Origin: RFSX01 sp965230215
Lineage (GTDB): Bacteria > Bacteroidota > Bacteroidia > Chitinophagales > Saprospiraceae
Length of the DNA: 64,000 bases
Assembly: GCA_965230215.1 (NCBI GenBank)
Contig: CBDDKN010000002.1
Coordinates: 124,001-188,000, forward strand
Reading direction: 5' to 3'
Shown piece after piece: positions 42,337 to 49,851 of the stretch (the stretch's first letter is position 1; every line of letters starts with the position of its first letter). The position numbers were made by a program, and so were the translations under genes. Under the pieces are notes generated by a model. It ran no database searches. It was not told where the DNA came from and saw only the letters and a list, made by a program, of their open reading frames with translations.

Positions 42337-42821
42337 TGGGTCTGTTCTGTATATTGGTTAAACAGATAATCATGTATGCTTCCGTCTTCGATCTTACAAC
42401 CAGATGAGATCATCTTGAATAATTCCTCTTCGCGCTTGGCTTGATACGGCTTCTCTTGTTTTTGAATCTGCAATGGTCTTCCCCACTCCATCAATTTTTC
42501 AAGTTTCAGTTGTGCAATATCCTTCTCATTTTCAAATAAGACATCAGGATATCTTGCAATCAGCAAAGTGGCTGCATCGTCTGCATAATGGAATGAGAAA
42601 ATATGAGGCGGTCTTATATTCAATATTTTTTGTGCTTGACGCAAAATGCGTTCAAATATAACATCACTGAAAAGATCGATGATCTTTTGAGCCTTGCCAC
42701 TGTCTTCCGCCCTGATCTTTTCCCAATCATCAGCGTCAATACCATTGATAATCAGATAATCAATAAACTCTTTTTTGAAATCGAGCATTTCCTGCTCTGT
42801 TAGCATTCTGTATTTTGCCAA
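42333..42821 (-). CDS. DUF6495-like protein
   Basis: The 162-residue protein starts at a TTG as MAKYRMLTEQEMLDFKKEFI and continues IINGIDADDWEKIRAEDSGK, AQKIIDLFSDVIFERILRQA. This matches my recollection of a conserved Bacteroidota family of unknown function (DUF6495). No signal or membrane segment. A -7 box (42838-42845) lies 16 bases before the start. It heads a two-gene unit with the McrB-N-like gene. Confidence 0.68.
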   Translation of the reverse strand: MAKYRMLTEQEMLDFKKEFIDYLIINGIDADDWEKIRAEDSGKAQKIIDLFSDVIFERILRQAQKILNIRPPHIFSFHYADDAATLLIARYPDVLFENEKDIAQLKLEKLMEWGRPLQIQKQEKPYQAKREEELFKMISSGCKIEDGSIHDYLFNQYTEQTQ

Positions 42822-42837
42822 GCCTATTATTTTGGCG

Positions 42838-42845
42838 CAAAAATA
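42838..42845 (-). promoter_or_regulatory. -7 box of the DUF6495-like gene pair
   Basis: The minus strand reads TATTTTTG, matching TAnnTTTG, 16 bases before the TTG start codon; a very short leader is expected. Confidence 0.45.
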
Positions 42846-42957
42846 TAAAATGATCTTGAAGCCCGTACATGAATAAAGCCAGTCTCATCCATTACATGCA
42901 TATTATAATCAGACCCAAGAAAAACAGTGAATCCGGCAATATTGTGTATACAGAATG

Positions 42958-42965
42958 TATATTTG
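42958..42965 (+). promoter_or_regulatory. -7 box of the FkbM methyltransferase gene
   Basis: TATATTTG matches TAnnTTTG. It ends 19 bases before the ATG at 42985 and lies downstream of the alternative ATG at 42955, which therefore would not be in the transcript. Confidence 0.5.
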
Positions 42966-42984
42966 CCCCCTCTATAATCTAAGA

Positions 42985-43701
42985 ATGATCGACTTCATTA
43001 AAAATATTATTAAACTAAGTCCGATTGCTTTAAGCAAGAACCACCTTTACGATATTCAAACGAAGAAGATTATCAGACAACTGCCTCAGGATGCCAACTG
43101 TATCGACGTCGGTTGCTTCAAAGGTGAGATTATGGACTTGATTCTAAAGGCGGCTCCAAATGGACAGCATTTTGGCATCGAAGCCATCCCTGATCTTTAC
43201 AACAATCTGATTCAAAAATATCAGCATACTAAAAATGTAAGTATCCTCAATCACGCAGCAAGTGATACAACCGGCCAGTCAAAATTCAACTTTGTGGTTT
43301 CAAACCCATCCTATAGTGGACTTAAGAAGAGAGATTACGACAAACAAGGTGAACAGGATACCGAGATAGAAGTGTCAACCGAATTGCTGGATAGGATGAT
43401 ACCTCATAATATCCAAATCGACCTGATCAAGATCGATGTGGAAGGAGCCGAGATGCAAGTATTGAAAGGAGCACATGCTATTATCTCAAAATACAAACCA
43501 CTGGTTGTCTTTGAGCATGGTATGGGTGCTGCCAATCATTACGGAACCAGGCCAGAACAGATATTCGATCTATTCAATGATTTAAATATGAAGGTATCAA
43601 ATCTGGGCAGCTATCTTAAGTCAAATAAATCTTTGAGCAAAGAGGAATTTGTGCAACAGTTTGACAACAAAGAGCACTATTATTTTATAGCCCACAGCTA
43701 A
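42985..43701 (+). CDS. FkbM family methyltransferase
   Basis: From the ATG at 42985 the protein is 238 residues. It is a class I SAM-dependent methyltransferase: DANCIDVGCFKGEIMDLILK is motif I, GQHFGIEAIPDLYNNLIQKY motif II, and IDLIKIDVEGAEMQVLKGAH the FkbM signature. FkbM enzymes usually O-methylate sugars or small hydroxylated compounds. It is monocistronic here and its target is unknown. Confidence 0.9.
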   Translation: MIDFIKNIIKLSPIALSKNHLYDIQTKKIIRQLPQDANCIDVGCFKGEIMDLILKAAPNGQHFGIEAIPDLYNNLIQKYQHTKNVSILNHAASDTTGQSKFNFVVSNPSYSGLKKRDYDKQGEQDTEIEVSTELLDRMIPHNIQIDLIKIDVEGAEMQVLKGAHAIISKYKPLVVFEHGMGAANHYGTRPEQIFDLFNDLNMKVSNLGSYLKSNKSLSKEEFVQQFDNKEHYYFIAHS

Positions 43702-43734
43702 GCTGCAGGCCTGTCCAATTCCAACAAATTTGTA

Positions 43735-44175
43735 TTACTCCTGAATGGTCATTAAATAGGCCACCAATTCTGCCATCTTACCTTTTATATCGGCATCTGT
43801 AAGCATCCCGTCTTTGTTGAGCTCCTCTCCCCATTTCGGCATTACTCTTTTATCGTGACCAGGAATTTCTTTCCGGCCATCTATGATGTTCGCTATCTCA
43901 AGCAAGGGAAACTCCTTAACGCCTCTCCTGCGTTTGATACGGGTCAGGTTGGCAGGTTGTGTTGCCAGAGAATCTACTTCGATTCCGGTACCATCCTGTC
44001 CGTGGCAAGTGACACAGTTATCATTAAAGAGCACCTTACCTCTCTGGATCTGAGCAACAAGAGAATTTTCAGGCGGCTTCATTTCACAACTGATAATGGA
44101 TACAACAAAAAAGAAAGCCATTAATCCGCCGATGAAGAGCTGAATGCGGTTTTGGAAAATGTTGGTTTTTTTCAT
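43735..44175 (-). CDS. Lipoprotein c-type cytochrome
   Basis: The 146-residue protein starts with a hydrophobic signal and lipobox (LMAFFFVVSIISCEMKPPEN), so it is probably lipid-anchored outside the inner membrane. One haem site is visible, NDNCVTCHGQDGTGIEVDSL, with the distal Met likely in DKRVMPKWGEEL. This is the mono-haem cytochrome c (cbb3/CccA-like) fold. It could pass electrons to the oxidase encoded at the end of the window, but it is not in that operon. Confidence 0.9.
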   Translation of the reverse strand: MKKTNIFQNRIQLFIGGLMAFFFVVSIISCEMKPPENSLVAQIQRGKVLFNDNCVTCHGQDGTGIEVDSLATQPANLTRIKRRRGVKEFPLLEIANIIDGRKEIPGHDKRVMPKWGEELNKDGMLTDADIKGKMAELVAYLMTIQE

Positions 44176-44394
44176 GTCTTGGTTTTTGTAATGAAGAATC
44201 GAATCCTTCTAAGTTAGGGCGTTCAATTTTAAATTACAAATATGGAAGTGTTATGATTTTTTGAATTCATAATCATTCCGTGATCAAATTAAGAGAATTG
44301 GTAAGGCAAAGATTAACCAAAAATCATATCTATTTGGTGCTTAGAATAAGCTATATTGTAGCCAACGTAGATTGAATTATACCCTTAATAACCA

Positions 44395-47382
44395 TTGAGT
44401 TATAAACTGAAGAGAATATTAAAACCAACTTTATTATTCTTGGTCTTTATGTTTTCCATTACCAGCATAAAGGCTCAAGATGCCTGTTGCTGTGGCCCTG
44501 ATGCAGATGTCGAAGTACCGGGTGGTGACTTTGAATTCAGTCCGTATCCGCCTCCTGGAGGTTGGTTAAATTATACAGGAGGCTTTGGACCATGGGAAGT
44601 AACTTCTGGCTCAGTCAGCCATCATGATGACGGGCATAACAACCTCGGAGATGGCAATCCCAATCCATCTACAGCTCACCTTGATATCAATGGTTCCACA
44701 CAAGGTGCTTTCTGTCAGACCCTAAGTGGTTTTGAGATAGGACAGGAGTGTACGCTTACATTTTTTTATGCCATGCACAGTTTTCTCAACGAAGCTGAAG
44801 CAACAGTCGAAATAGATGGCGGCGCTGCCCTATCTGAGACATGGGAAGCTGATAATCCGGGAAATGATGAATGGCTTGAGGCTAATTACACTTTCGTGGC
44901 CACTGATACTGAAATGGAGCTGTGTTTTATAAGTGAAACATCAATGGGATGCTGTGGTATGTTACTTGATGATATCAGTCTCTCCTGCTGTCCTGCTGAT
45001 CAAGAGGATCCTGTTCTGGACCCGATACCAGAAGATATGATCATTTCATGTATCAACGACCTGCCTGAAGAACCAGAATTGGATGCTACCGATGATTGCA
45101 GTGATGATATAGATATCGAATTCAGTGAAGACATCGAAGAAGATGATTGCAATTATATAGTATACAGAAACTGGACAGTGATGGACAACTGTGGAAAGAT
45201 CATTGAGCATGAACAGGTCATTACAGTTGTGGATGATGAGGCTCCAGAACTTCTTGATCCCCCAATGGACTTGGAAATATTTTGTGATGAAAACACAGAA
45301 GAACTGTTTGCTGACTGGATAGATAATATGGGATTTGCAAACATTGACGAAAACTGTGATGAAGTTCTTCTTGAAGTGGAACATGATGAGATTCCATTCG
45401 GAGAGTGTGGGGAAACAAGAGTCACTTTTATATACTCTGACTTATGCGGAAACAGTGTTGAAGAAGAAGCTTATTTTGAAATAGAAGATAGATTCGATCC
45501 CCTATTTACTTCGCTTCCGCAAAATCTAAATGTTTCCTGTGATACAGCGACAGTACAAAGCATAGACAATTGGATCGCGCTTAATGGCGGTGCTGAAGGA
45601 TCAGATGACTGCGCTTATTCTATCAGCAGCAACTTTAATGGCAATTACCAGTCGGATCAGGAGGTCATCTTTACGATTACAGACAACTGTGGAAATGCTA
45701 ATGAAGCAAGCGCATGGATCTTTCATGATGTGATGATTGATACCATTGTGATTGACAGTTTTACATGTGATCCCTCCTCAACGGGAACAATTGAAGAGTT
45801 TATTGATTCATCAGATGGTTGTGACAGCTTGGTAATTACAAATATCATATTGCTTGAGAGCGATACCATTTATCTGACTGAATATGAATGTGGCATAAAT
45901 ACTGTTGATTCTGATAGCTTGCTTTTGACAAATATGAATGGTTGTGACAGTCTGGTAATTGTGACTACAATAGGTCTGGAAACAGATACAACTTATGTCA
46001 TGTCATCGAGTTGCGACTCTTTACAGACAGGAATTGATACTTTATTTTTATTCAATGCTGACAATTGTGACAGCTTGGTAATAACAGAAACGCAATTTCT
46101 AAACAGTGTGAGCACAAGCATATTTGAAACAAGTTGTGATCCAACGTTAATAGATCAGGATACTCTGGAATTTATTGGTTCCAATGGATGTGACAGCATT
46201 GTCTACATTGAGGTCGCATATACCCCCATCGATACAATTCAGCTCTTGGAATACAGTTGCCTAATCGATTCCGAAATCTACGATACTTTAAATATTCCAG
46301 GTGAACTATGTGATACCGTTCAGATTACGCAATTCATTCCGCTTGATAACGATACCACTTATCTCAATGAAACTGATTGTAGCATCAATACACCCCAGTT
46401 TGTAACAGAAGTATATGCTGGCAGTGTCTGTGACTCTATTGTGATAACAGAAATCATCCCTATTCAAGGAGATACTGTAACAGTAGAAGAAGTGACTTGT
46501 AGGTTAGTTGAAATTGGTACTGATACAATAATTCTGATGAATGGTGTTGGTTGCGATTCTATGATTATTACAAATACGATCTATGAAGCCATAGATCCTA
46601 CCTTTATTGCCTTAACCACCTGTGATGAAGACATGGTCATTCAAGATACCAGTTATGTAACCGGCGCAGCATGTGACAGCACGATTATAACATCATACAC
46701 ACTATTACCATCAAGTGAGTCATTCCTACAAGAAACAGCATGTCAAGCTCAGGAAAATGATACACTACTGTTAAGCAATAGCTTGGGTTGCGACTCTATT
46801 GTAATTACCAGTTATGAACATATACCTGTTAGTTTTGAATTAAACATAGATTATGACCCATGTCTAGGATCTGAGGATATCATGATATTATTTGAAAACT
46901 ATGATGACGGTTCAGGTCCTTATGAGTTTATCGTTGGCGGACAATCTTATAACAACAGTCAGGTGATATCTCTTCTTGATAGCGGCACATATGAAGCATA
47001 CATCATTGACAGTAATGGATGTGAATCTGAAGTACAGCAGTTCGAAATCGACATATTTGAGGGCTTTGAGATCAATGCGCCGGATACCTTGTTCATGTCA
47101 GTAAATGAAGATGGGTTATTGAGTATCGATATCAATCCCATTCCGGTAAACATAGATTGGGTACCGGATAAAGGATTGTCTTGTACGGATTGTTTGGACC
47201 CCATTGTCAGTTATGAAGCTGGTATAGAAGAATATAGTCTGAGCATAGAATCTGATCAAGCTTGCTCCGAGAATTTAATTGTGCTTATTGAAAGAGAAGT
47301 GATTACGAAGAAGAAGAAGAAGAAGAAGAAGAAGAGGAGGAGGAAGAAATCAATAAGGAGGTCTATATACCGAACATACTAA
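44395..47382 (+). CDS. Large secreted repeat protein, reading frame broken before its T9SS sorting domain
   Basis: The gene starts at a TTG (in-frame stop just upstream) and encodes 995 residues. A signal peptide (PTLLFLVFMFSITSIKAQ) is followed by a Cys-rich DUF642/galactose-binding-like domain (about 30-200), two or three HYR-like segments (about 200-450), then nine units of about 40 residues with the core CDSLVITx (about 460-820), and a final Ig-like part. The frame then runs into a GAA/AAG tract (from 47307), giving poly-Lys/Arg and a stop at 47380. The expected CHU_C sorting domain is intact in the -1 frame. Probably an adhesin or cell-surface protein; as sequenced it would lack its export tag. 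Confidence 0.85.
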   Translation: MSYKLKRILKPTLLFLVFMFSITSIKAQDACCCGPDADVEVPGGDFEFSPYPPPGGWLNYTGGFGPWEVTSGSVSHHDDGHNNLGDGNPNPSTAHLDINGSTQGAFCQTLSGFEIGQECTLTFFYAMHSFLNEAEATVEIDGGAALSETWEADNPGNDEWLEANYTFVATDTEMELCFISETSMGCCGMLLDDISLSCCPADQEDPVLDPIPEDMIISCINDLPEEPELDATDDCSDDIDIEFSEDIEEDDCNYIVYRNWTVMDNCGKIIEHEQVITVVDDEAPELLDPPMDLEIFCDENTEELFADWIDNMGFANIDENCDEVLLEVEHDEIPFGECGETRVTFIYSDLCGNSVEEEAYFEIEDRFDPLFTSLPQNLNVSCDTATVQSIDNWIALNGGAEGSDDCAYSISSNFNGNYQSDQEVIFTITDNCGNANEASAWIFHDVMIDTIVIDSFTCDPSSTGTIEEFIDSSDGCDSLVITNIILLESDTIYLTEYECGINTVDSDSLLLTNMNGCDSLVIVTTIGLETDTTYVMSSSCDSLQTGIDTLFLFNADNCDSLVITETQFLNSVSTSIFETSCDPTLIDQDTLEFIGSNGCDSIVYIEVAYTPIDTIQLLEYSCLIDSEIYDTLNIPGELCDTVQITQFIPLDNDTTYLNETDCSINTPQFVTEVYAGSVCDSIVITEIIPIQGDTVTVEEVTCRLVEIGTDTIILMNGVGCDSMIITNTIYEAIDPTFIALTTCDEDMVIQDTSYVTGAACDSTIITSYTLLPSSESFLQETACQAQENDTLLLSNSLGCDSIVITSYEHIPVSFELNIDYDPCLGSEDIMILFENYDDGSGPYEFIVGGQSYNNSQVISLLDSGTYEAYIIDSNGCESEVQQFEIDIFEGFEINAPDTLFMSVNEDGLLSIDINPIPVNIDWVPDKGLSCTDCLDPIVSYEAGIEEYSLSIESDQACSENLIVLIEREVITKKKKKKKKKRRRKKSIRRSIYRTY
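47307..47349 (+). repeat. (GAA)9 microsatellite in a 43-base homopurine tract
   Basis: Nine GAA, three GAG and two more GAA units form an uninterrupted purine tract. In the frame of the upstream gene it codes Lys/Arg; in the -1 frame it codes 14 Glu leading directly into the sorting domain. Such tracts are prone to slippage and to assembly error. Confidence 0.95.
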
Positions 47383-47417
47383 GTCTAAGTACCATAGCCA
47401 ACAACCGTTGGGGCATC

Positions 47418-47642
47418 ATGCATGGAGGAGAAGTTAGGGTGATAAAGCGCCTTCGTGTTTTTGATAGATGGGGCAATCTGGTTTTTGAAAAGCTTGATGT
47501 TCCTGCCGATGAATCGGCATATTGGGATGGCTACTATAACAATGAAGCTGTTCATCCAGGTGTGTTCCTTTATGATCTTGAATGGGAGTTGGCCGATGGC
47601 AGCATAGGACAGCGCATGGGAAGCCTTACTGTCTTGCTTTGA
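47418..47642 (+). CDS. Type B (CHU_C/gliding-type) T9SS C-terminal sorting domain, out of frame
   Basis: The coordinates run from the first internal ATG, but the domain really begins near 47358 in the same frame with EVYIPNILSLSTIANNRWGI. It continues VIKRLRVFDRWGNLVFEKLD, YWDGYYNNEAVHPGVFLYDL and ends GSLTVLL, the standard type B type IX secretion signal. This frame is open from 47292 through the GAA tract. It belongs to the preceding 995-residue protein and is separated only by the frame shift; an independent 74-residue protein is unlikely. Confidence 0.85.
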   Translation: MHGGEVRVIKRLRVFDRWGNLVFEKLDVPADESAYWDGYYNNEAVHPGVFLYDLEWELADGSIGQRMGSLTVLL

Positions 47643-47645
47643 TTA

Positions 47646-48125
47646 TCAATAAACCCCATTACCATTTTTCACCCGACCTCCAGTCATCAAATTATAGAAG
47701 CGCATAAAACCATCCATAGCTTGAAGAGCATCCCAATGCTCTGAGATCTCACCATTACCGATGCGCCATACATCGATGATGTTAAGTCCTTTGGCATCGT
47801 TGCCTCTTTGATTGGCTTTGATGGTGGCATGGGAATGAAAAATCACAGAATCGCCATCTGCATAGATATGTTTGACATCATAGCAGTAATCCGGAAATCG
47901 TTTGGCAAAATCTTTCACATAGTCAATCAAATTGGGAATACCATCGGGAATCGCTCTGTTGTGCTGTGTATAGTTTTGATGACCAAAGGTTTTTGAGACA
48001 TAATCAAAGTCATGATTATTCATCAGGTTCTGAATAAAATCAATGATCATCTTGACATTGCTTTGTTCCTGCTCAGTCCAGTTTGCCCTTTTTAGTTTAT
48101 CGTAATCAATTTGAATTGTAGCCAT
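47646..48125 (-). CDS. NTF2-like/SnoaL-type ester cyclase family protein
   Basis: The 159-residue protein has the NTF2-like cone fold seen in polyketide cyclases: NVKMIIDFIQNLMNNHDFDY, PNLIDYVKDFAKRFPDYCYD, SVIFHSHATIKANQ and NIIDVWRIGNGEISEHWDAL. Many such proteins are small-molecule isomerases or binding proteins. It is divergent from an HxlR regulator across a 98-base region full of TTGCAA half-sites, so it is probably the regulator's target. Confidence 0.85.
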   Translation of the reverse strand: MATIQIDYDKLKRANWTEQEQSNVKMIIDFIQNLMNNHDFDYVSKTFGHQNYTQHNRAIPDGIPNLIDYVKDFAKRFPDYCYDVKHIYADGDSVIFHSHATIKANQRGNDAKGLNIIDVWRIGNGEISEHWDALQAMDGFMRFYNLMTGGRVKNGNGVY

Positions 48126-48155
48126 TTTTATGCTTTTGAGTTTACTAATTTATTC

Positions 48156-48209
48156 ACTTGCATAATGCAAGTATTGCAAATTTATTAATTTAATTGCAAA
48201 TTGCAAGTG
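48156..48209. promoter_or_regulatory. Candidate HxlR operator region
   Basis: A perfect 17-base palindrome ACTTGCATAATGCAAGT lies at 48156-48172. Three TTGCAA elements follow at 48174-48179, 48194-48199 and 48201-48206; the last is part of TTGCAAGTG, which also pairs with CACTTGCA at 48155-48162. The cluster lies between the divergent cyclase and HxlR genes and covers both expected promoters. Confidence 0.65.
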
Positions 48210-48223
48210 AATTAAAATTAAAT

Positions 48224-48610
48224 ATGCGATCAGATTGCCCCATTAGCTATGCCTTGGACTTTTTTGGAGACAAGTGGACCTTGCTTATCATCAGAGATTT
48301 TGTTTTTGATGGTAAAAGATTTTACTCTGATTTTCTCAATTCCAAGGAAGGCATTGCCACCAATATCTTATCCGACCGACTCAAGAAATTAGAGATCAAT
48401 GGCATCATTGAATCCCGAGTCTACGAAAAATTGAAAACTAAAAAGGAGTATTCACTGACTGAGAAAGGCAAGCGTCTTGTGCCCGTCCTGGTAGAAATGA
48501 TACTGTGGTCCGCAGAGTATGATGAAAGCCTGGCCGTCCCTAAGGAATTCGTTGAAAAGGCCAGGAAGGAAAAGGCGGAGGTGATTGAGCAGATAATGAT
48601 CAACATTTAA
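48224..48610 (+). CDS. HxlR family transcriptional regulator
   Basis: From the ATG at 48224 the protein is 128 residues. It starts MRSDCPISYALDFFGDKWTL with the N-terminal Cys typical of redox- or electrophile-sensing HxlR/YodB members, followed by the winged helix (RFYSDFLNSKEGIATNILSD, RLKKLEINGIIESRVYEKLK) and EYSLTEKGKRLVPVLVEMIL. A TTG at 48194 in the operator region is rejected as start. It likely controls itself and the divergent cyclase. Confidence 0.92.
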   Translation: MRSDCPISYALDFFGDKWTLLIIRDFVFDGKRFYSDFLNSKEGIATNILSDRLKKLEINGIIESRVYEKLKTKKEYSLTEKGKRLVPVLVEMILWSAEYDESLAVPKEFVEKARKEKAEVIEQIMINI

Positions 48611-48619
48611 TATTATCAG

Positions 48620-48802
48620 ATGCTTGAAAATGTCCTAGGTGGATGGTTAATCATTCTTTCAATATTTTGGTATTGGTATTGTTTCATAGAAACCAGAGAC
48701 ACAGACGGTCTTAAATGGTATTCATATCAAAGAGACTTCACTACATGTCTACTATTATTCTTTATAGGATTGGCTTTACTAACCGGTGCAATGAAATTGT
48801 GA
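48620..48802 (+). CDS. Small putative membrane protein (60 residues)
   Basis: Not recognised. Two hydrophobic segments (GGWLIILSIFWYWYCF and TCLLLFFIGLALLTGAM) flank a polar loop with several charges, as expected for a two-pass inner-membrane protein. It begins nine bases after the HxlR stop and may be cotranscribed. The short length leaves doubt. Confidence 0.45.
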   Translation: MLENVLGGWLIILSIFWYWYCFIETRDTDGLKWYSYQRDFTTCLLLFFIGLALLTGAMKL

Positions 48803-48851
48803 TGTGTATTTCAATCAAACATCTATAACTTAAAGCTCAACTAAATAGAAT

Positions 48852-49265
48852 ATGATCCTTATGTCCAGATTATTAATTCCACTGATTATAATTACTTCAT
48901 TTCTAAATGATAGCTCTGCACAAGAGCTTAGATTACTGGATAAGGAGTATCAGGTTTCTCTGTTGGAATTTGTTTGGGATTTATCCCCAAAAGACATATT
49001 AGAATTGGGCCCCATCGCCGATAGTAACAAATTCATAAAAGGTATAATTAAAAGGACTGACTCTGGTGCATCACTTATGGAAGGCGAGGTTTTAGATGAA
49101 CTCTTCATACTAATTGGAGAATTTGGAGAATACCCGGAAGGAGAAATATATAATGCAGGGAAGTACTACAATATCCTGGATTTAAATTACTCTGAAGCCA
49201 TTCTTGAAATCAAGTATCACAATAAATCTTCACCGAAAATCAAAACCTTCAAAATCGAGGAGTAA
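48852..49265 (+). CDS. Small secreted protein of unknown function
   Basis: Not recognised. The 137-residue protein has a signal peptide (LLIPLIIITSFLNDSSAQ) and a soluble acidic remainder (ELRLLDKEYQVSLLEFVWDL, GEVLDELFILIGEFGEYPEG). Its 3' end, including the GGAGTAA stop context, is the first copy of a sequence repeated at 49315, so the last residues may come from the neighbouring repeat cluster. Confidence 0.62.
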   Translation: MILMSRLLIPLIIITSFLNDSSAQELRLLDKEYQVSLLEFVWDLSPKDILELGPIADSNKFIKGIIKRTDSGASLMEGEVLDELFILIGEFGEYPEGEIYNAGKYYNILDLNYSEAILEIKYHNKSSPKIKTFKIEE

Positions 49266-49594
49266 AAAACACGATCAAAAATCGTCTTGGGCTCCAAGGT
49301 CAACATCGCCCAGGAGTAAAAAACACGATTGGCTCCCCCGCCTACGCCAAGGCTTCGGAGGGGAAGCCACCCTACGCCAAGGCTCCGGACTCTTGCTCCG
49401 AAACTTTAGTGCAGGTGCAAGGGGAAGCCGATCGTCTTGGGCTCCAAGGTCAACATCAATAGCCCAGCCTCCGGCTTTATAACTCTTTCTCTTCTCTGAT
49501 TTATATTCGAAAAAACACGATTGGCTCAAGCTAACCGCTCTCGCCGATCGTTTTGGGCTCCAAGGTCAACATCAATAGCCCAGCCTCCGGCTTT
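49261..49594. repeat. Cluster of interspersed direct repeats
   Basis: A 52-base unit occurs at 49427-49478 and 49543-49594 with one mismatch; its central part (ATCGTCTTGGGCTCCAAGG and following bases) also occurs at 49281-49307. AGTAAAAAACACGAT occurs at 49261 and 49315, AAAAAACACGATTGGCTC at 49318 and 49510, and CCTACGCCAAGGCT at 49341 and 49371. The region is more GC-rich than its surroundings and short reading frames in it are not convincing. It looks like a nest of REP/MITE-like elements. Confidence 0.85.
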
Positions 49595-49641
49595 CAGGTT
49601 TTTGTTTTAATAGGCTTTATAAAATGAATTTTATACGCCTT

Positions 49642-49672
49642 AAAACAAAAAACCCATGTCTTGCGACATGGG
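49642..49672 (-). terminator. Terminator of tRNA-Arg
   Basis: A perfect 8-bp stem CCCATGTC/GACATGGG with a 4-base loop (49653-49672) is followed on the minus strand by TTTTTTGTTTT. It begins 12 bases after the encoded CCA. Confidence 0.85.
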
Positions 49673-49684
49673 CTATTGATGCTC

Positions 49685-49761
49685 TGGTGATCCCGGCACG
49701 ATTCGAACGTGCGACCTACTGATTAGAAGTCAGTTGCTCTATCCAGCTGAGCTACGGGACC
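49685..49761 (-). tRNA. tRNA-Arg (anticodon TCT)
   Basis: The minus strand folds as a standard tRNA: acceptor GGTCCCG/CGGGATC, D arm GCTCAGCTGGATAGAGC, anticodon arm ACTGA-CTTCTAA-TCAGT giving TCT, T arm GCACG-TTCGAAT-CGTGC, discriminator A and an encoded CCA. It reads AGA codons. Confidence 0.97.
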
Positions 49762-49777
49762 ATTTTAAAATGGATTG

Positions 49778-49785
49778 CAAATATA
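49778..49785 (-). promoter_or_regulatory. -7 box of tRNA-Arg
   Basis: The minus strand reads TATATTTG, exact TAnnTTTG, 16 bases before the mature 5' end. A TTG lies 21 bases upstream of it, near the -33 distance. Confidence 0.6.
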
Positions 49786-49851
49786 AAGTAATATTGTTTA
49801 AAGAAACAATGGAAAATAGGGCTCAAATGAAAATTTATAATAGGTGGAGTA

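Noticed and set aside
45740..46830. Possible CRISPR-like or tandem DNA repeat
   Set aside because: The repetition is at protein level; the DNA copies are diverged and in frame within a coding sequence.
47307..47349. Classical -1 programmed frameshift site
   Set aside because: No X XXY YYZ slippery heptamer such as A AAA AAG was found in the tract, so programmed frameshifting is not supported by sequence alone.
47352..47420. Independent translation restart of the sorting domain using AGGAGG at 47356-47361
   Set aside because: No start codon lies at a suitable distance in that frame, the domain begins upstream of the first ATG, and the window shows no sign of Shine-Dalgarno use.
49204..49529. 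Overlapping short reading frames on both strands with Pro/Ser/Arg-rich translations
   Set aside because: They lie wholly in the repeat cluster, contain the same repeat in different frames and show no family features; they are products of the repeats.
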